In this document: piece after piece, positions 45,945-58,920 of the stretch
Position numbering within the stretch: the stretch's first letter is position 1
How the letters are laid out: each line of letters opens with the position of its first letter
Assembly (NCBI RefSeq): GCF_028372415.1
Contig: NC_092875.1
Coordinates: 355,872,233 to 355,936,232, forward strand
Source: Notamacropus eugenii
Taxonomy: Eukaryota > Chordata > Mammalia > Diprotodontia > Macropodidae
Length of the DNA: 64,000 bases
Direction: 5' to 3'
Position numbers and translations under genes: made by a program
Notes under the pieces: generated by a model
Seen by the model: only the letters and a program-made list of their open reading frames with translations
Told to the model about the DNA's origin: nothing
Databases searched by the model: none

Positions 45945-48900
45945 CATCAATTTGAAGTCAGTTTCAATAATTAGGAAACCAATAAGAAGGTACACAAGGA
46001 AGAAAAACAAACTATTGGGGTGAGTCACAAACTGGATAATCACTTTCTGAAAAATCAAATATTGACTGTTTATATAAGAATTTCCAATTCTATTTCAGTT
46101 GAATGAGGCACATAGCAACCTTAGTATTCCTCAAATCTATTGCTGTAAGATAATTTTATACAAATTGACTAAAAATAAGTAATTTTTTTATCTGCAGTTC
46201 ATTAGTTTAGAATTTAAACATCAAACAACTGGTAATGTTGGATTTAACAGAGATTTTTTTTTTCAGCATACACCTGACTAATCTTTCACTAATCCAAACT
46301 ATGCCCCAAATTTTACTGCCTTAAGAGCAAAATCATATTGCAGTGGGTAGAATGAGAAGAGAGCGGTTTTCAGGTAGATTGTTCTATTTGTATAGTACTA
46401 CAAAAAAACATTTTCACACTTTCTTGTTGCTTTGTCCTAACTTCATGTTATCTCAAACAAATCTTAGATGAAAGGGAGATGTGTTCTGTGAGTATACTTG
46501 TTAGCTGCATTTTGAAGAGTCTTTAGGACTACATGCATAGAGCAAGGAAGAAAGGTAAGCACCAGAGAGTGAGACTAGCCAAGACTTCTCCTTAGAGCTT
46601 TTACATTTACCTTTATAAATGGGCTTCTTAGAGGTTCAAACAGAGATGAATTTTGTCGCCAGTACTAGATGCAGGAGGCTACATCTTCCTCTTACCTAGG
46701 TCTTTCTACCCCAACTCTTACTCACCTTTTGAATTCTTTCAAAGGGTTTGGGGATGAAGAAGAACAGAAGGAATGAGGAAGGAGGGAGATTGTCTACTGA
46801 ACGACTCCATTTTTCCTACCATTTCCTAAGCTCTAAAGTGGTTTCCTGATCTGAAAGTGGAGAAGACTTCCCAGACCAACAAATTGACCAAAAAATGCAT
46901 GGTAAACAATGATGCAGAAGTAGTCCCATAGGCCAAGATTTCATCAACTACGAAGTTTAAGGGGACACATGCTGAGTTTGTTCCTTGTTTTAGCAATTCC
47001 ATCATTTTAAAATCCTGCCTGTTATGTTATTGTTGGTTTCTTTATTGACTTTCTTTAACTTGTTTCATTGAACTAAAATTATCATCTTTAACAAACATGA
47101 AGACTATAACAAGAAATGTTCAATCACTGATCCAGAATTCTCTTTAAAAGAATAGGACATATATAACAGGACATTTCCTTTGAAGCCAAGCATATTCAAG
47201 ATTGTTAATGCAAGAAAACAAAAAAGCTCATAATGTTCACTTGATACATTTAATAAAGGGGGGGGGGGGAAATCCACTGAGTTACAAACTAAAGTATTGC
47301 ACTAATCCATAAGAGAATTCCCTTTTTACATTGCTCTCCCATCATCTTAACCATTCTTAGATTAAGTAGACTGGTCTATCCTTGATGGAGATGACAAATC
47401 ATTGTTCTTTATAACATGGGTACATGGTTATAAGGAACTGGAGGGAAAATTCCAAATGATTTTTCATCAGCCAGATAGGTTTTTGCATGCTACCGATAGA
47501 GTTACCTTTAAGGTGAATCAGAGCTCAAAACTCTTGTGTTTCATTCTTATGTTCTTGCCCCAGAGGATTATATTTTTTTTTCATTTCATGTGCCATTAAC
47601 AAAACTATCAATATCAATGAAAGGAAAAAAAAATGAAATATTCTAAATTGTCAATGAGCTGTAGATATTACAAATGAAATAGAAAATAACAGACTCAAAA
47701 TATTATTAGAACAAAATGAACAGTTTGGGCTGTGCAGGAACTGCAGAAGTCATCCAGCCTGAGAATCAAATGCAAATAAATTATTATGTAAAGAGGATGA
47801 GTGTGACTGAGAGGTTAATTAGTAGACAATACAGTGTTGAATATTAAGCCTCATTCCCTCATTGACTTACTGCAAGCCTGAGTGTGACCTTTCTGTGTGT
47901 CTATTGCCATAAAACATGGAGAATAAAACTGAAACAATGTCGTAGCTGTTAGAATGAAGTAACATACTACAGCAAAGAGGCTGAGCCAATGTTTTCAATT
48001 CCGTTTAATTTAGCAATGAACATTTATCAAGCCCAGCCTGCATAGAAAATTCTAAAAGCAAAGTGCTAGGAAGGGAATCAGAAGTCAGAGAACAGGGGGC
48101 AAGTTTTGTCATGAGAGTCTTTTGTCCTAGAGTAACCAGAGATAGAGACTTTGGCTAAGAGATGGTCTCCACTCCTGGAGCCTTGAGACTAGTAGAAGAT
48201 TGTAATACATAAACAAAAGCTTTGCTAAAAATTAATTTGTAGTACGGTATATAGGTACAAATGAAGTATCATTTGATGACAAGGAAATGATAGTGAAAGT
48301 ACTTTGAAAAATGCATAGGGCTATGGGCTATATGACTACCAAATTGGGGCAAGACTTTTACTATATATTTCAAGTGTCTGAAAACAGATTGCTTCTTCAA
48401 AACAGTCAATGTTTTCATTTCTGTCATTCTTCATGCTGTTGACAGCTCAGGGTCACAACTAATCATGATTTGAGCATAGAAAAAAACATTTCAGAAACAA
48501 AATATAATATAGGTCACAGATAAAGATTGAGCGTTACAAATCCAGGAAGACCTTCAAACTTATTGAGGTAAGCAAGAAAAAAGAAAAAGGATTATTGAAA
48601 ATACAAAAATAGTCATCATTCTGGTAGTCAGAAAAGTCCTTGGGAGAAAGCTTTGAGAAAGGAGGCCAAAGGGAAAAAGGGATAGATGGATAAGAGGATT
48701 ACAAAGAAACTGAGAAGACAGGAAAATAGTCATAAGTGAAAGAGAATGAAGAGCAGAGAAAAGCGGGGTTGTGATTGGAATTGAAAGAAAGAGAAATCAG
48801 GCGTTAGTTTTTCCACGTATTTAAGTGATCCTACATGATAATACAAATATATTTGTGGCACTTGTGCATTTTAATCCAGCTCATGAGTCATCCATGAAAT

Positions 48901-49565
48901 GAATGTTTGTTTGTGTTTTATTATGCATTTTAAAAATATCTTTCTAAGTGCTTAGTTCCTTAGTTCCCAGGATGATAGTAAGTCTATAATAAAATATTTT
49001 GTTAAATTGAATCTTAGAGAGTTGATTGATCATTGGATAGAAATTGAAGCGAGAAATTGTAAAAAAATAAAATTAGACTACATTAATTGAATTTGTGTTA
49101 GTTGAAATCTTTATTAATTATCAGTGCTAGAAATATGGTGAGATATGGTATAGTACTATCCCAATTTTCAGAAATAAAACTGTTTGCTTTTTAATTCCCT
49201 TCTCCTACTACAAGGACTGTTTGCTAGCAAGCAAGCAAAGCGTAGACAAGACAATTAGGTAAGGTATGAAAATTGCAACTCCTCCCTGCTGTGCCCTAGT
49301 CTTACTGACCTAACTGAACCTTTGAGCCTTCACTGTACCTACCTCAAGTGAAAAGACTTACTTCTAAATAAATATGAAGGTGAATTTCTTGTCATCAAAA
49401 ATATGGGTATCTCTAAAAAGTAATTTTGAGAAATGCCCTTCTTTGTACCATCTAATTTGTTACACCCTAGGTGTCCGTCTATTCCCAGTCTTGCAGTGGA
49501 ATCATAATAGCAAAAACAACAGCAAAAGACAAACTCAAAACTGTAGGTAAAACAGTAGTTTAGTT
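45945..49565. other. Intron 1, unassigned sequence
   Basis: About 3.6 kb without a confident repeat or gene. It includes a 12-G homopolymer at 47258-47269. The reading frames present (up to 105 codons) show no domain. Confidence 0.45.
47258..47269. repeat. G12 homopolymer
   Basis: Twelve consecutive G residues in an AT-rich setting. Confidence 0.95.
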
Positions 49566-49571
49566 CCAAGT

Positions 49572-49830
49572 AGCAGATGGGTGTTATAGCGTATAGAATA
49601 CTGGACCTAAAGTCAGGAAGAATTATCTTCATGAGTCCAAATCTGGCCTCAGACACTTACTACTTGTGTGACCCTGGGCAAGTCACTTAACTCTATTTAA
49701 CTCAGTTTCCTCTTCTGTAAAATGAGCTGGAGAAGGAAAATGAAAACTACTTCAGGATCACTTCCAAGAAAATCCCAAAATGAGGTCATGAAAAGTTAGA
49801 CATGACTGAAACAACTGAATAACAACAGGA
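49572..49830 (+). mobile_element. Marsupial tRNA-headed SINE (MAR1-like)
   Basis: 'gtccaaatctggcctcagac', 'acttgtgtgaccctgggcaa', 'gagctggagaaggaaaatg' and 'gaggtcatgaaaagttagac' occur in order. It is full length apart from a degraded head. Confidence 0.8.
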
Positions 49831-50145
49831 GTCCTGACATGGCAAGGAAAGTATAGCTTTAGTAGAAAGTGTCTATCCTTAGCAAAACCATGATGAGCTC
49901 TTTATTGTGTGGGTTGATTGGGTCTGAATTAAATGACAAATTCCTTGAATTCCACTGGAATGCTTTTTGTAGTGATCAACCAAGAACAATAAGATTTGAG
50001 AAATTATTTATTTTAAATGTACATGTGTACATGTGCATTTAATCATATATGTGTATTATTATTCAGGTAGTCCATTAATTATAAAATAAAATAATCTTAT
50101 AATTTAGGTTTTAGGTGTCATTAAGGAAGTGAAGAAAAGGGTAGG

Positions 50146-50408
50146 AAAGGAAATAAGCATTTATAAATCACTTACTATGTGCCAGGCTTTATGGTAAGTT
50201 TTTGCAAATATTGTTTTATTTGATTCTTGCAATAACCCTGTGAGGTTAATGCTATTGTCATCTCCATTCTACTCTTGAGAAAATTGAGTCAGAGAGAGGT
50301 TTAGGGACTTTCCTAGGGTCACACATCTAGTGAGCATCTGAGGCTGGATTTGATATCAGGCCTTTCTGACTTTAGGCCCAGCACTCTGTTCATTGCACCA
50401 ACTGGCTT
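50146..50408 (-). mobile_element. CORE-SINE/MIR, antisense
   Basis: 'cacttactatgtgccaggct', 'ataaccctgtgaggttaatg', 'agggtcacacatctagtgag' and 'gcactctgttcattgcacca' are in the antisense order. Well preserved. Confidence 0.75.
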
Positions 50409-50422
50409 CATTAGATTACAGG

Positions 50423-50443
50423 CAGATAGACAGACAGATAGAC

Positions 50444-50479
<36 letters not shown>

Positions 50480-50494
50480 GGATGGATGGATGGA
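50423..50494. repeat. (GATA)n(GGAT)n microsatellite
   Basis: GATA with GACA interruptions, passing into GGAT units. Confidence 0.95.
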
Positions 50495-50504
50495 TCTGTC
50501 TCAT

Positions 50505-50657
50505 CTCAACAACAACTGGAGGATGGAGACAACGGAGGAGGAGGAGAAAGAGAGAGATCTCTGCTCAACAACAACAACGGAGGAGGGAGGGTTGAGAAAG
50601 AGAGAGATCTCTCTCTACAAGCAAACAACGGAGGAGTGAGGTGAAAAGAGAGAGATA
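50505..50657. repeat. Minisatellite, three units of about 47-56 bp
   Basis: Three imperfect units (50505-50560, 50561-50610, 50611-50657). Each has a CAACAA-type head, 'aacggaggag', a purine stretch and 'gaaa(a)gagagagat'. The array sits directly beside the GATA/GGAT run. Confidence 0.8.
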
Positions 50658-50664
50658 ACAGAAA

Positions 50665-50830
50665 GTCAATCAATCCACAAGAATTACTTTAGCACCTACT
50701 ATATGCCAGCATTCTGCTAGGTGCTAGGGATACAAAACCAATAATGAAATATTCTCTGCCATCAAGGAACTTATATTCTATTGGGGGAAATAACATGCCC
50801 ATATAATAGATATAAATATTTGCATATGTA
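50665..50830. mobile_element. CORE-SINE-like repeat
   Basis: 'ctactatatgccagcattct', 'gctaggtgctagggatacaa' and 'tcaaggaacttatattctat' are the same family as 20291 and 26685. Confidence 0.65.
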
Positions 50831-51214
50831 ACTCATGATCTAAAGCCAATCTCCCAGCCCCTACTTATATTGGCAGGCTGAGCATGCCTGCTCCATCTCC
50901 ACCCAAGAGCCCCAGGGGTAAACTTGAGGTATTTGGGACTTGTTTTTCTAACCTTCTATCAATAGTCTTCCCTCCATGATTATTGGTTGATACCAGTCAC
51001 ACAAACTTAGCAAAATGTATTACCTAAGTTATTATAGTTGGAACAACTGGCACTACGTCTACTTGCAAGTTCATGACATACTCTCCAACTAATATTTTAT
51101 ATAGATATATGTTATATCAACATATCTTTATATATAATATTTTCAGAAAACTGAGGCAGAGAGAGGGTAAAGACCTTATGGTTTACAGACCAAGAATAAC
51201 AGGACTGGAAAAAT

Positions 51215-51297
51215 AATTACATGTGTGTGTATAAATACATACACACACATATATATGTGTACAATTATATATACACATATATTTGTGTGTGCATGTG

Positions 51298-51334
<37 letters not shown>

Positions 51335-51400
51335 ATACTTGTCCAGATATTCCATTAATGTATATATATATTGATATATACATGTTAATGTATGTATCAC
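51215..51400. repeat. TG/TA alternating tract
   Basis: Runs of GTGTGT, ATATAT and ACACAC in imperfect alternation, including (TG)n at about 51315-51335. Confidence 0.85.
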
Positions 51401-51411
51401 ATACATAGAGT

Positions 51412-51540
<129 letters not shown>

Positions 51541-51899
51541 CCATGTGGAATGGTCGAACACTTAGAAATAATATGTGGCAATGGGGTAATATATCCCTAG
51601 TTTCTGGAAATTTTTTCTGCTTCTCCTGGGATACTTATCAAGATCCCCTTGGGTAGTGTGTAGCTTTTTCCTAAACTACCTATAGAGCTCTTATTCTGAT
51701 TGCCTTATAACATTCAGTCTGTCCTTTGTGAGGCTAGGTTCCAATTTTAACCACAAGCCCCTAGCCTTTTAAACAAAAATTTTACCCCTGGCATGTTGGG
51801 GTCTGAGCCCATGAAGATTGAGGGAACGTATGCTGATAAGGAACACCTGAACCAGTTATGTTGTGAAGAGCTGAAGGGGTGAGAAGAATCCTGCATTAG

Positions 51900-54000
51900 C
51901 CTGGTGAGTGTAGAAGCCATGGGGCAGGAAATCTCTGACTGTGGCACTTACAGGAGGCTGGAGATTTGACCTTCATTCTGAGCTACAACTGAAAATCTGG
52001 GGCAAGAGGCGTGATTTCCTATATCCCAGGGCTAGAGGTGATAACAAAAATTAATCTTTTACCACTAAAAAAATGCACAGGCTAAGGAGAAAGAATCAAA
52101 CCATAGAAAGCTATCTTGGGAATAGAAATGACCAGGGTTCATCTTCAGAAGAGGATACTGAAATAAAGAAAGTGAAAGTGAGTAATATCAAATGGTCACC
52201 TGCCCAAAAAAGAATTCATAAAAGATCTTTAAAACGATTTTAAAAATCAAATGACAAAGACAGAGGAAAAACTAAAAAATAGAGAAGAATCCAAGAAAAC
52301 AAGAAAGGAAAGTCAACCAATTAGAAAAGGAGATCCAGAATCTTAAGGAAAAAAATGACACCTTGAAAATTAGAGTTGGGCAAGGTGAAGCTAGTGAAAT
52401 TATAAGAGATCAAGAAATAATAAAACAAAATATTAATAATGAAAAATAATAGAGAAAGTGAAACATTTTATAAGAAAAGCAAGAGATTTGGAGAATAGAT
52501 GAAGAAGAGAAAATGTAAAAAATAATTGGATTAACTGAAAGTTATGGTACAAAATGAATCTTGATACAGTAATACAAGAAGTAATTAAAGAAAAATTGTC
52601 CTGAAGCATTAGAGTAAGGGGAGGGGGGGGAGGTAGAAATACAAAAAAAATTCATTGACCACCACTTAAAAGAGATCCTGTGAGGAAAACTCACAGGAAT
52701 ATCATAATCAAATTCTGAAACCCCCAGCTCAAGAATAAAATATTAAGAACACAGGATTACAACAGTTTAAATATGATGGAGTCACAATTAGAATTACCCA
52801 AGACCTGATAGCAAAGACATTAAAGGACTGCAGGTCTTGGAAGACAATACATTGAATATGAAAAGAACAGGGGCTCCAGCCAAAAATATCATACCCTGCA
52901 GAGTTAAGCATTATTTGTAACGAACAAAAGTGGAAATTTGATAAAATTCTCAGACTTTCTAGACCTCGTTAATAAAAATCCAGAACTTAATAGAAGATTC
53001 AATACACAAGAACCAAGAGAAACCTAAGGTATATACCAAAGACTGATTATAATGGATTCATAAAGACAGACTGTTTGCCTTTTATATATGTAAAATGGGT
53101 GTCCAAGAGTCTTATTAATAATTGGATAGTTCATAACAGATTGGGGTAAACCTGACTATGATATTAATTTTAAAAGTAAAACCATTTAAGAATAGCTAAA
53201 AAATGTAATTATTTTATACAAATCAAGTACAAGAGGAAGAATTGATACAAAGGAATTAGATGCAGAAGGAGGGCTGGTAGTTGTTGCATCAGGAATGTGT
53301 TTGTATATATTTGGAAGAATATAAAAATCTTTTAAATTCAGAGGAAAAAAAGCAGTAGAGGTATAGGGAGGAGGGAGGACAAGAGAGGGACTGGGGAAGG
53401 TGAGGAAATAGGTAAAAGAAGGGTATAGAAGGGTGTTTAGATTTATGGTAATGGGAGGATGGAGAGTATCCTTGGATGGGGGTAGGTAAGTAATAGTAGG
53501 GCAAGGTAGTAGAAGATAAATAGAGAAGGCAGGAGGAATAGAAAATGAGAGATATGCATAACCATAAAAACCAAAGATCGGGTGTAGAATAGGTTGGGGA
53601 AAAATATATGTATGTATATATGTATGTCTGCATCTATAGCTATAGAGAAACATATCTAAACTTCATTGTAGCCTTCTGAGGATGGGGGAGGGAAAAAAGA
53701 ACAAAATAAAAAGTTGCACAGCAGAGAACAAAAGAACTCACAAAGAAGCAAAGAAAAGACGGACAATATTCAACACAACAAGTAATATTTATCTTACAGG
53801 CTTTCTTGAAATGAAAATATATTACTACATAATTTGAATCCTCTCATGTTCTGCTATGCACATGACATGATTTTTTTTTTCTTTTTAACTTTGTATTTAA
53901 GTTCCAATATTTAAGTTTATGATGTATTTTTGTTTCTTTTCTCTATTCTGTATTTGTGTTCTGGCATTTTGAGTTTAAAATATTTCTTTTTTAAAAAGAG
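51900..54000 (+). mobile_element. L1/HAL1 derivative (copy 3) in ADCY2 intron 1, sense
   Basis: Contains an ORF1-like region with a coiled coil (frame near 52310: QLEKEIQNLKEKNDTLKIRV). It also has a C-terminal-domain remnant (52785-52920; TLKDCRSW, then GLQPKISYPAELSI), a purine-rich tract (53190-53700) and a 3' portion shared with the antisense copy at 23255-24160. No ORF2 catalytic sequence is visible. Multiple stops make it inactive. The left limit is approximate; a 5' region may extend to about 51740. Confidence 0.72.
52180..52960 (+). pseudogene. ORF1 remnant of L1/HAL1 copy 3
   Basis: Fragments of an ORF1-like protein in several frames: a basic, lysine-rich N-terminal part, a heptad-containing helix near 52310-52385, and the domain segment 'PKISYPAELSI' near 52885. 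The last matches the L1 ORF1p C-terminal domain by eye. Numerous stops, so no protein is expected. Confidence 0.65.
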
Positions 54001-55160
54001 ACAGTTAGCAGGTTCTAATTACCGTCTGCAAAGCCTATCACCATATGATAGAAAGATCTGTTAAACTTTAGATTTGAGAGGAACTTTGGATCTTAACATT
54101 TGCTTGAAAATATGCTGAAATAACACTCCCCTTTTAAAAAAACTGAATTAGAAAAACCTTACAGAGAGTTCAACTGAAGCCACAGACTATTTGGGTTTTA
54201 TTCTGCTAGAACAAACTGATAAAATATTTGTGGCCCAGTTTTGAACTGTCCTAAAAAGACTGAAGGAAAATTACCGTTGCAGCAAAAAAAACCCAAAAAA
54301 AAACAAAAAAAAAAAACACGAAAAACTGAAGACCACAGAAATCTATGAAAGGAGAGTGCTAAAATTCTGTAGAGCAGCCATTTGTTTGTATCGAGACAAT
54401 TCATTACACTCTCTTTTCTCCAAAGGATAATTTTGTATAGCACTGATTCTCTGTTCAGTACCTTCTAAATGGAAGCTCGTATTATTTACAAGAAAATGCA
54501 AGAGTGAATATGGTTAAAGATGAAGAGGCAGGTAAAAAGGATAGCTTTGTGGAAAGGTCACAAAGAATGACTTCCCACCTAAAATAAGAGAGTTGTCAAA
54601 CAATAAGTGAAAATGGTGAACTTTTAATTAGCCTTGCTATTAGGAGGAATACAACATTAGCAGAAAAAGCATTTGGAAAGGAAACAATTAAAATCTAAAT
54701 CTAAAAGAACTATCCAGACAGACCAATGCATTAGAGGCATCATGCTAACAATTTCATTGTTTTCAATGCTTTTTAGTACATTTATTTCAGAGTACAGTGT
54801 TTCCAAAGACTAACCATTTTCCCCTTCTGTGGAACATGAGAAAAAAAAATTGGCTTTGAAAAGTGATTAACTTTGAATTGAAAAGTTTTAACTATTTTAG
54901 TATCTGTCAATTTTAGAATTATCTATTTTTTGTCCTAACATTTTAAAAGTGATAACTGTTACTAAAGATTATTTGAGAGAAAACTTTAAAAAAAAAAAAA
55001 AGCTTGTTTCTGTGTTAGCATGGCTTCATCTCTTTTCCTGTTCATTTTGGACTGTAAGGGGAAGGAGATTCAGAATCTTGCCCTCCCACATTTAAGGAAA
55101 TGTCCCCAGTTAATTCTCTTAATTTTAAGAAAACACTTAATTGAACTGGCTGAGTCTAGG
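54000..55160. other. Intron 1, unassigned sequence
   Basis: AT-rich, with A-runs at 54283-54317 and 54988-55002. No gene or confident repeat seen. Confidence 0.45.
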
Positions 55161-55167
55161 AACCCTT

Positions 55168-55168
<1 letters not shown>

Positions 55169-55199
<31 letters not shown>

Positions 55200-55278
55200 C
55201 AGAGAGACAGAGACTGAGAGACAGAGAGAGACAGAGAGAGAGAGACAGAGAGAGAGACAGAGAGGCAGAGAGAGAGAA
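55169..55278. repeat. (GAGACA)n-type purine-rich repeat
   Basis: Interleaved GAGA and GACA units over about 110 bp. Confidence 0.9.
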
Positions 55279-55639
55279 CACTCTGAACTCTTGATGAATA
55301 CTCAACTGTATTTTCTTTCTGGCACATTTAAAAGCTTTTATCTCATCAAAGAGCCAACATTAGATCCCTTTCATAATTATAGCTCAAAAAGAAAATGTGG
55401 TCTAGGTTAAGGACTGCTCTTTTTTCTTGGGGAATTCTCAGTCCTTCAGTACACGATTCCTTCAGAGTAACCAATATGGACAAAGAGATGACCATACAAA
55501 ATCATGGAGTCTTAGAGCTGAAAGAGATTTTAATGGTTACGTAGTTGAGGCCATATCTGATAAAGAATGTGATAGAGTATGTCCTGTATATCATGTCTGA
55601 CAAATGGGCACCCAGTCTTTGTCTTAAGACATCCAGTGA

Positions 55640-55825
55640 GTACAACTGAAAGAGCTCAGGTCCTGGAGACAGAAGAATTGGATTCAGGTTCCAACTCTAC
55701 AGCTTACTATGGTTTTGACCTTAGGCAAGTCATTTTACCTCTATGGACCTCAGCTTCCTCATCTATAAAATGAAAGAGTTGGTTATGGTGGCTTCTGAGA
55801 TCACTTTCCACTTTAGATCTAGGAT
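55640..55825 (+). mobile_element. MIR-like SINE, sense
   Basis: 'gattcaggttccaactctac', 'ccttaggcaagtcattttac' and 'tcctcatctataaaatgaaa' appear in the sense MIR order. Confidence 0.7.
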
Positions 55826-55924
55826 CTAATGAACCTCCTAAGGCATCTTTGTAGGCTTTCAGATTGTTCCAGTTCTTAAGCTTTTCCTTTAACTGTGTGT
55901 ACTTTTCAAGCAACTTTCATCTTA

Positions 55925-56090
55925 CATTATCTCAAAACTAGAAGGAATCTTAGCAATTATCTCCTCTTTTTACAGATGAGGTCACTGAAGCCTGGGAAGC
56001 TGAGTATGCCCAAGATCATAAAATGAGTTAGTAACTAACCTGGAACTTGAATCCAGCTTTCCTTACTTATAGTACAGTGATCTTACTCTT
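55925..56090 (-). mobile_element. MIR/CORE SINE, antisense
   Basis: 'tttttacagatgaggtcact', 'gaagcctgggaagctgagta' and 'gaacttgaatccagctttcc' are in the antisense order. Confidence 0.65.
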
Positions 56091-56297
56091 ATTCCAGGCT
56101 GTTTCCTAGAATTCTAAAGAATTGTTTTTCTTCTTTTTACAAATAGGAGTTTCCTCTAGTTTTCAGAAGCAAAGCTTCAGCGTGTATTTTATACCATTTG
56201 TTCAGAAATGGCATTTGAAAACATGTTCTCCACTTAGAAAAAAGAAAGAGAAAGAATAATTTAAGGAAGAGAATGATTTTCCTTTTCATATATTTGA

Positions 56298-56541
56298 CTA
56301 TGTTGCTCAGCCATTTCAATCATGTCCAACTCTTTATGACCTATTTTGGGTTTTCTTGGCAAAGAGACTGGAGTGGTTTGTATTTTCCTTCTCCAACTCA
56401 TTTTACAGATGAGGAAACTGAGGCAAACAGGGTTAAGTGAAGTGCCCAGGGTCATACTGCTGGTGTCTAAGGTCAGATTTGAACTCAGGTCTTCCTGATT
56501 CCTGGCCTGGTACTCTATCCATTGTGCCATCTAGCTGTCCC
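56298..56541 (-). mobile_element. Marsupial tRNA-headed SINE (MAR1-like), antisense
   Basis: 'tgctcagccatttcaatcat', 'ggttttcttggcaaagagac', 'ctccaactcattttacagat', 'gtgcccagggtcatactgct' and 'tgccatctagctgtccc' form an intact antisense copy. Confidence 0.85.
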
Positions 56542-56544
56542 ATA

Positions 56545-57540
56545 TTTGATTATAGACTTTGCCATAACTGTTTAAGTATGTAAATTGCTAAGCTTGCCCT
56601 GTGATAAAATCATCTGTTTAACACTCTGCCTACTGAGTCACCCACCTGCTTACACAATAAGTATATTATATGTTTAAAAAAGTAATAGAAGCAACAAAGA
56701 TCTCTGAAATGGAAGTTTCTTACTGATTTAGGAATATGACATGGTTGTGGGAAGAAGTGATTTTTGACAGGTTTGAGAGGAATTTAGTCAGAATTTGACC
56801 AAAGTGTTGGAGCACTTAGGGTGCAGAAGAGGTTAATATGGGGTTTGTGGTGGGCATCTACTGTCAAGTAAAGGCATTTGAATGATAATTGAGAGTCAAT
56901 AGAAAACACCTAAAAAAAATATAAGTAGCAGATAACATGATATATGTAGGGATAATATTTTCTGGAAGTGATAAAGAGTATTAATTGACAAAGGTCAGAG
57001 CAAGGAGAGAAACTTAGGAAACTTCCACATTAAGGAACTACAAAAGGCAAGGGGAAGAAACAGAACCAGTGTATTGTAACAAAAAGAGCACTGAATACAA
57101 AAATCAAAGAACCTGGGTTGAAAGCAACACTATTGCTTACTGTGTGTCTTGGGGGCAAGTGACTTTTCCTTTCTAGGACTTAATAGATGACATTAAGGTG
57201 GTTCCTACATGTAAATCCTATGATCTTAAGAGGTAGGAGAATAATTAAGATCTACATTCATTTAACAAATATTAAGTTCAATGCACTGTGCTGTACGCTG
57301 ATATACTTCAAAAATAATGAGAAAAGTAAGGATGACAGTAACAGTCATCTAAACAGAGAAGTATCCTAATTTTGTCTTAAATATTCTCTTCACTAAAATG
57401 AATTTTCTGAAACCAGTGATATGAACAGTATGGTATTTAGAAAAGTCTGTTGTTAAGCCACCTATAATATTACCAAAATTCTAATTCACTGATCTGATAT
57501 TCTTCTCAATATTTTAAGTTTTATGAATTAAAAGGAAGGA
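56545..57540. other. Intron 1, mostly unassigned
   Basis: Likely pieces of the old repeat seen at 21530 (56750-57000) and of a CORE-SINE (57255-57330, 'cattcatttaacaaatatta'), both too decayed to delimit. Confidence 0.4.
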
Positions 57541-57544
57541 AAGT

Positions 57545-57798
57545 GAGCAGGTATTTATTTAGTGCCCTCCATGTGCCAGGCACTGTGCTAGGTGCTTTAC
57601 AAATATAATCTCATTTGATTCTCACAATACCTATAGATTCTATTATGAACCTCATTTTTCTGTTAAGAAATCTGAAACAAAGAGATATTCAGTAACTTTT
57701 TCAGGGTCACGCAGCTAGTAAGTGTCTGAGGCTGGAATTAATACTAAATAGCCCATACTTCAGGCCTAGCACTTTATCCATTGGGCTACCTAGTAGCA
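57545..57798 (-). mobile_element. CORE-SINE/MIR, antisense
   Basis: 'ccatgtgccaggcactgtgc', 'taatctcatttgattctcac', 'agggtcacgcagctagtaag' and 'ttgggctacctag' occur in the antisense order. A clear copy. Confidence 0.8.
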
Positions 57799-57799
57799 T

Positions 57800-58915
57800 A
57801 TACAAGGTTGTTAAGTATAGCACAAGAACCAAAATTTGGAATAATTATATGAAAAGATAATCAAAAGAGCTAAAAAAATGAACTACTAACAAAGTTTGAG
57901 GAAAAATACAATTGTATTTAAGCTCTACTAAACATGAAGTCCTGATCATATCACTCCACTACTGAAATCCTTGTTTTGCTACCTATGATCCATCAATTAA
58001 AATCCACTCTGTATATTCCCAATTCAGAACATCTACAATTTTGCTAGATTCCAGTTTTCCAGACTTATTTAATAGTTCTCCCCAACAATTACTTTATTCT
58101 ATAGCCAAGCTTATTTCCATCCTCTAAATTTGTCCACAGTCTTTCTTTTCGAGTCTAGGTTTTTGCTCATGGTAGTCTTTGACCTGTTGGTGCCCTCTCT
58201 ACCATCTTCATCCCTTAATATCCAATACTTCAAAAATATTTTTACTCTATGGTAGGCAAGAAGAGAAACCAGAAAATGAGCATGGCAGGAAATACCAGTA
58301 AAACTTTTGCAAATGATTCACAAACCCTGGGTTGCAAAAGTTGAGGAGAAAAGTAGCAAAGCAAGATGAACTAGAGTAGTTTATTCTTCTGTCTTCAATT
58401 TATGGCTATATTTCCAACTGCCATATGTCTATTCTCTTTTATCAACTTGATCACTTTGTATGGAGAGTAGCATAGTTTTATTTTTAGACCTGGTTGAGAA
58501 GCTTAAGATATTATTAAATGCAATATATAGCAGCATATTTTATACAAATGAATATTTTTCTTTAATGTAATTCTGATTCTGCTCTCCTGAATTGGGTTAG
58601 GTAGGTTTTATTTTCCTGAATTTTATACTTCTCTGTATTATTTTGAGCAAAATTACTCTCTTGATTAATTATTCAGTCTATGCATTTAGAATATATTTGC
58701 TTTTAGACTTTATAAAAAATATTTCATGTTATAATATTTATGCAGATGTTTCTCTTTCATATTAAACTTAGTTTTCAGATGTTCAAACCAGTTAACCCTT
58801 GAAAGAATAATTCTATTCCAATACTCTGTCATTACTTCTTGATTATTGGATTTTAACGGCATAAATCATTCTTGAATCCAAGTGTTTTTAAATTGCTACT
58901 TTTTTCCTTTCTTTT
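57800..58915. other. Intron 1, distal unassigned sequence
   Basis: AT-rich and leads into the pyrimidine tract of the exon 2 acceptor (58900-58918). No gene or repeat recognised. Confidence 0.45.
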
Positions 58916-58920
58916 CTTAG

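Noticed and set aside
50505-50657. CRISPR-like repeat array
   Set aside because: Only three imperfect units without distinct spacers, in a mammalian intron. It is a minisatellite.
53186-53653. 155-codon minus-strand proline/serine/tyrosine-rich frame
   Set aside because: Complement of the purine-rich tract in L1/HAL1 copy 3. The homologous antisense copy at 23255-24160 does not keep the frame.
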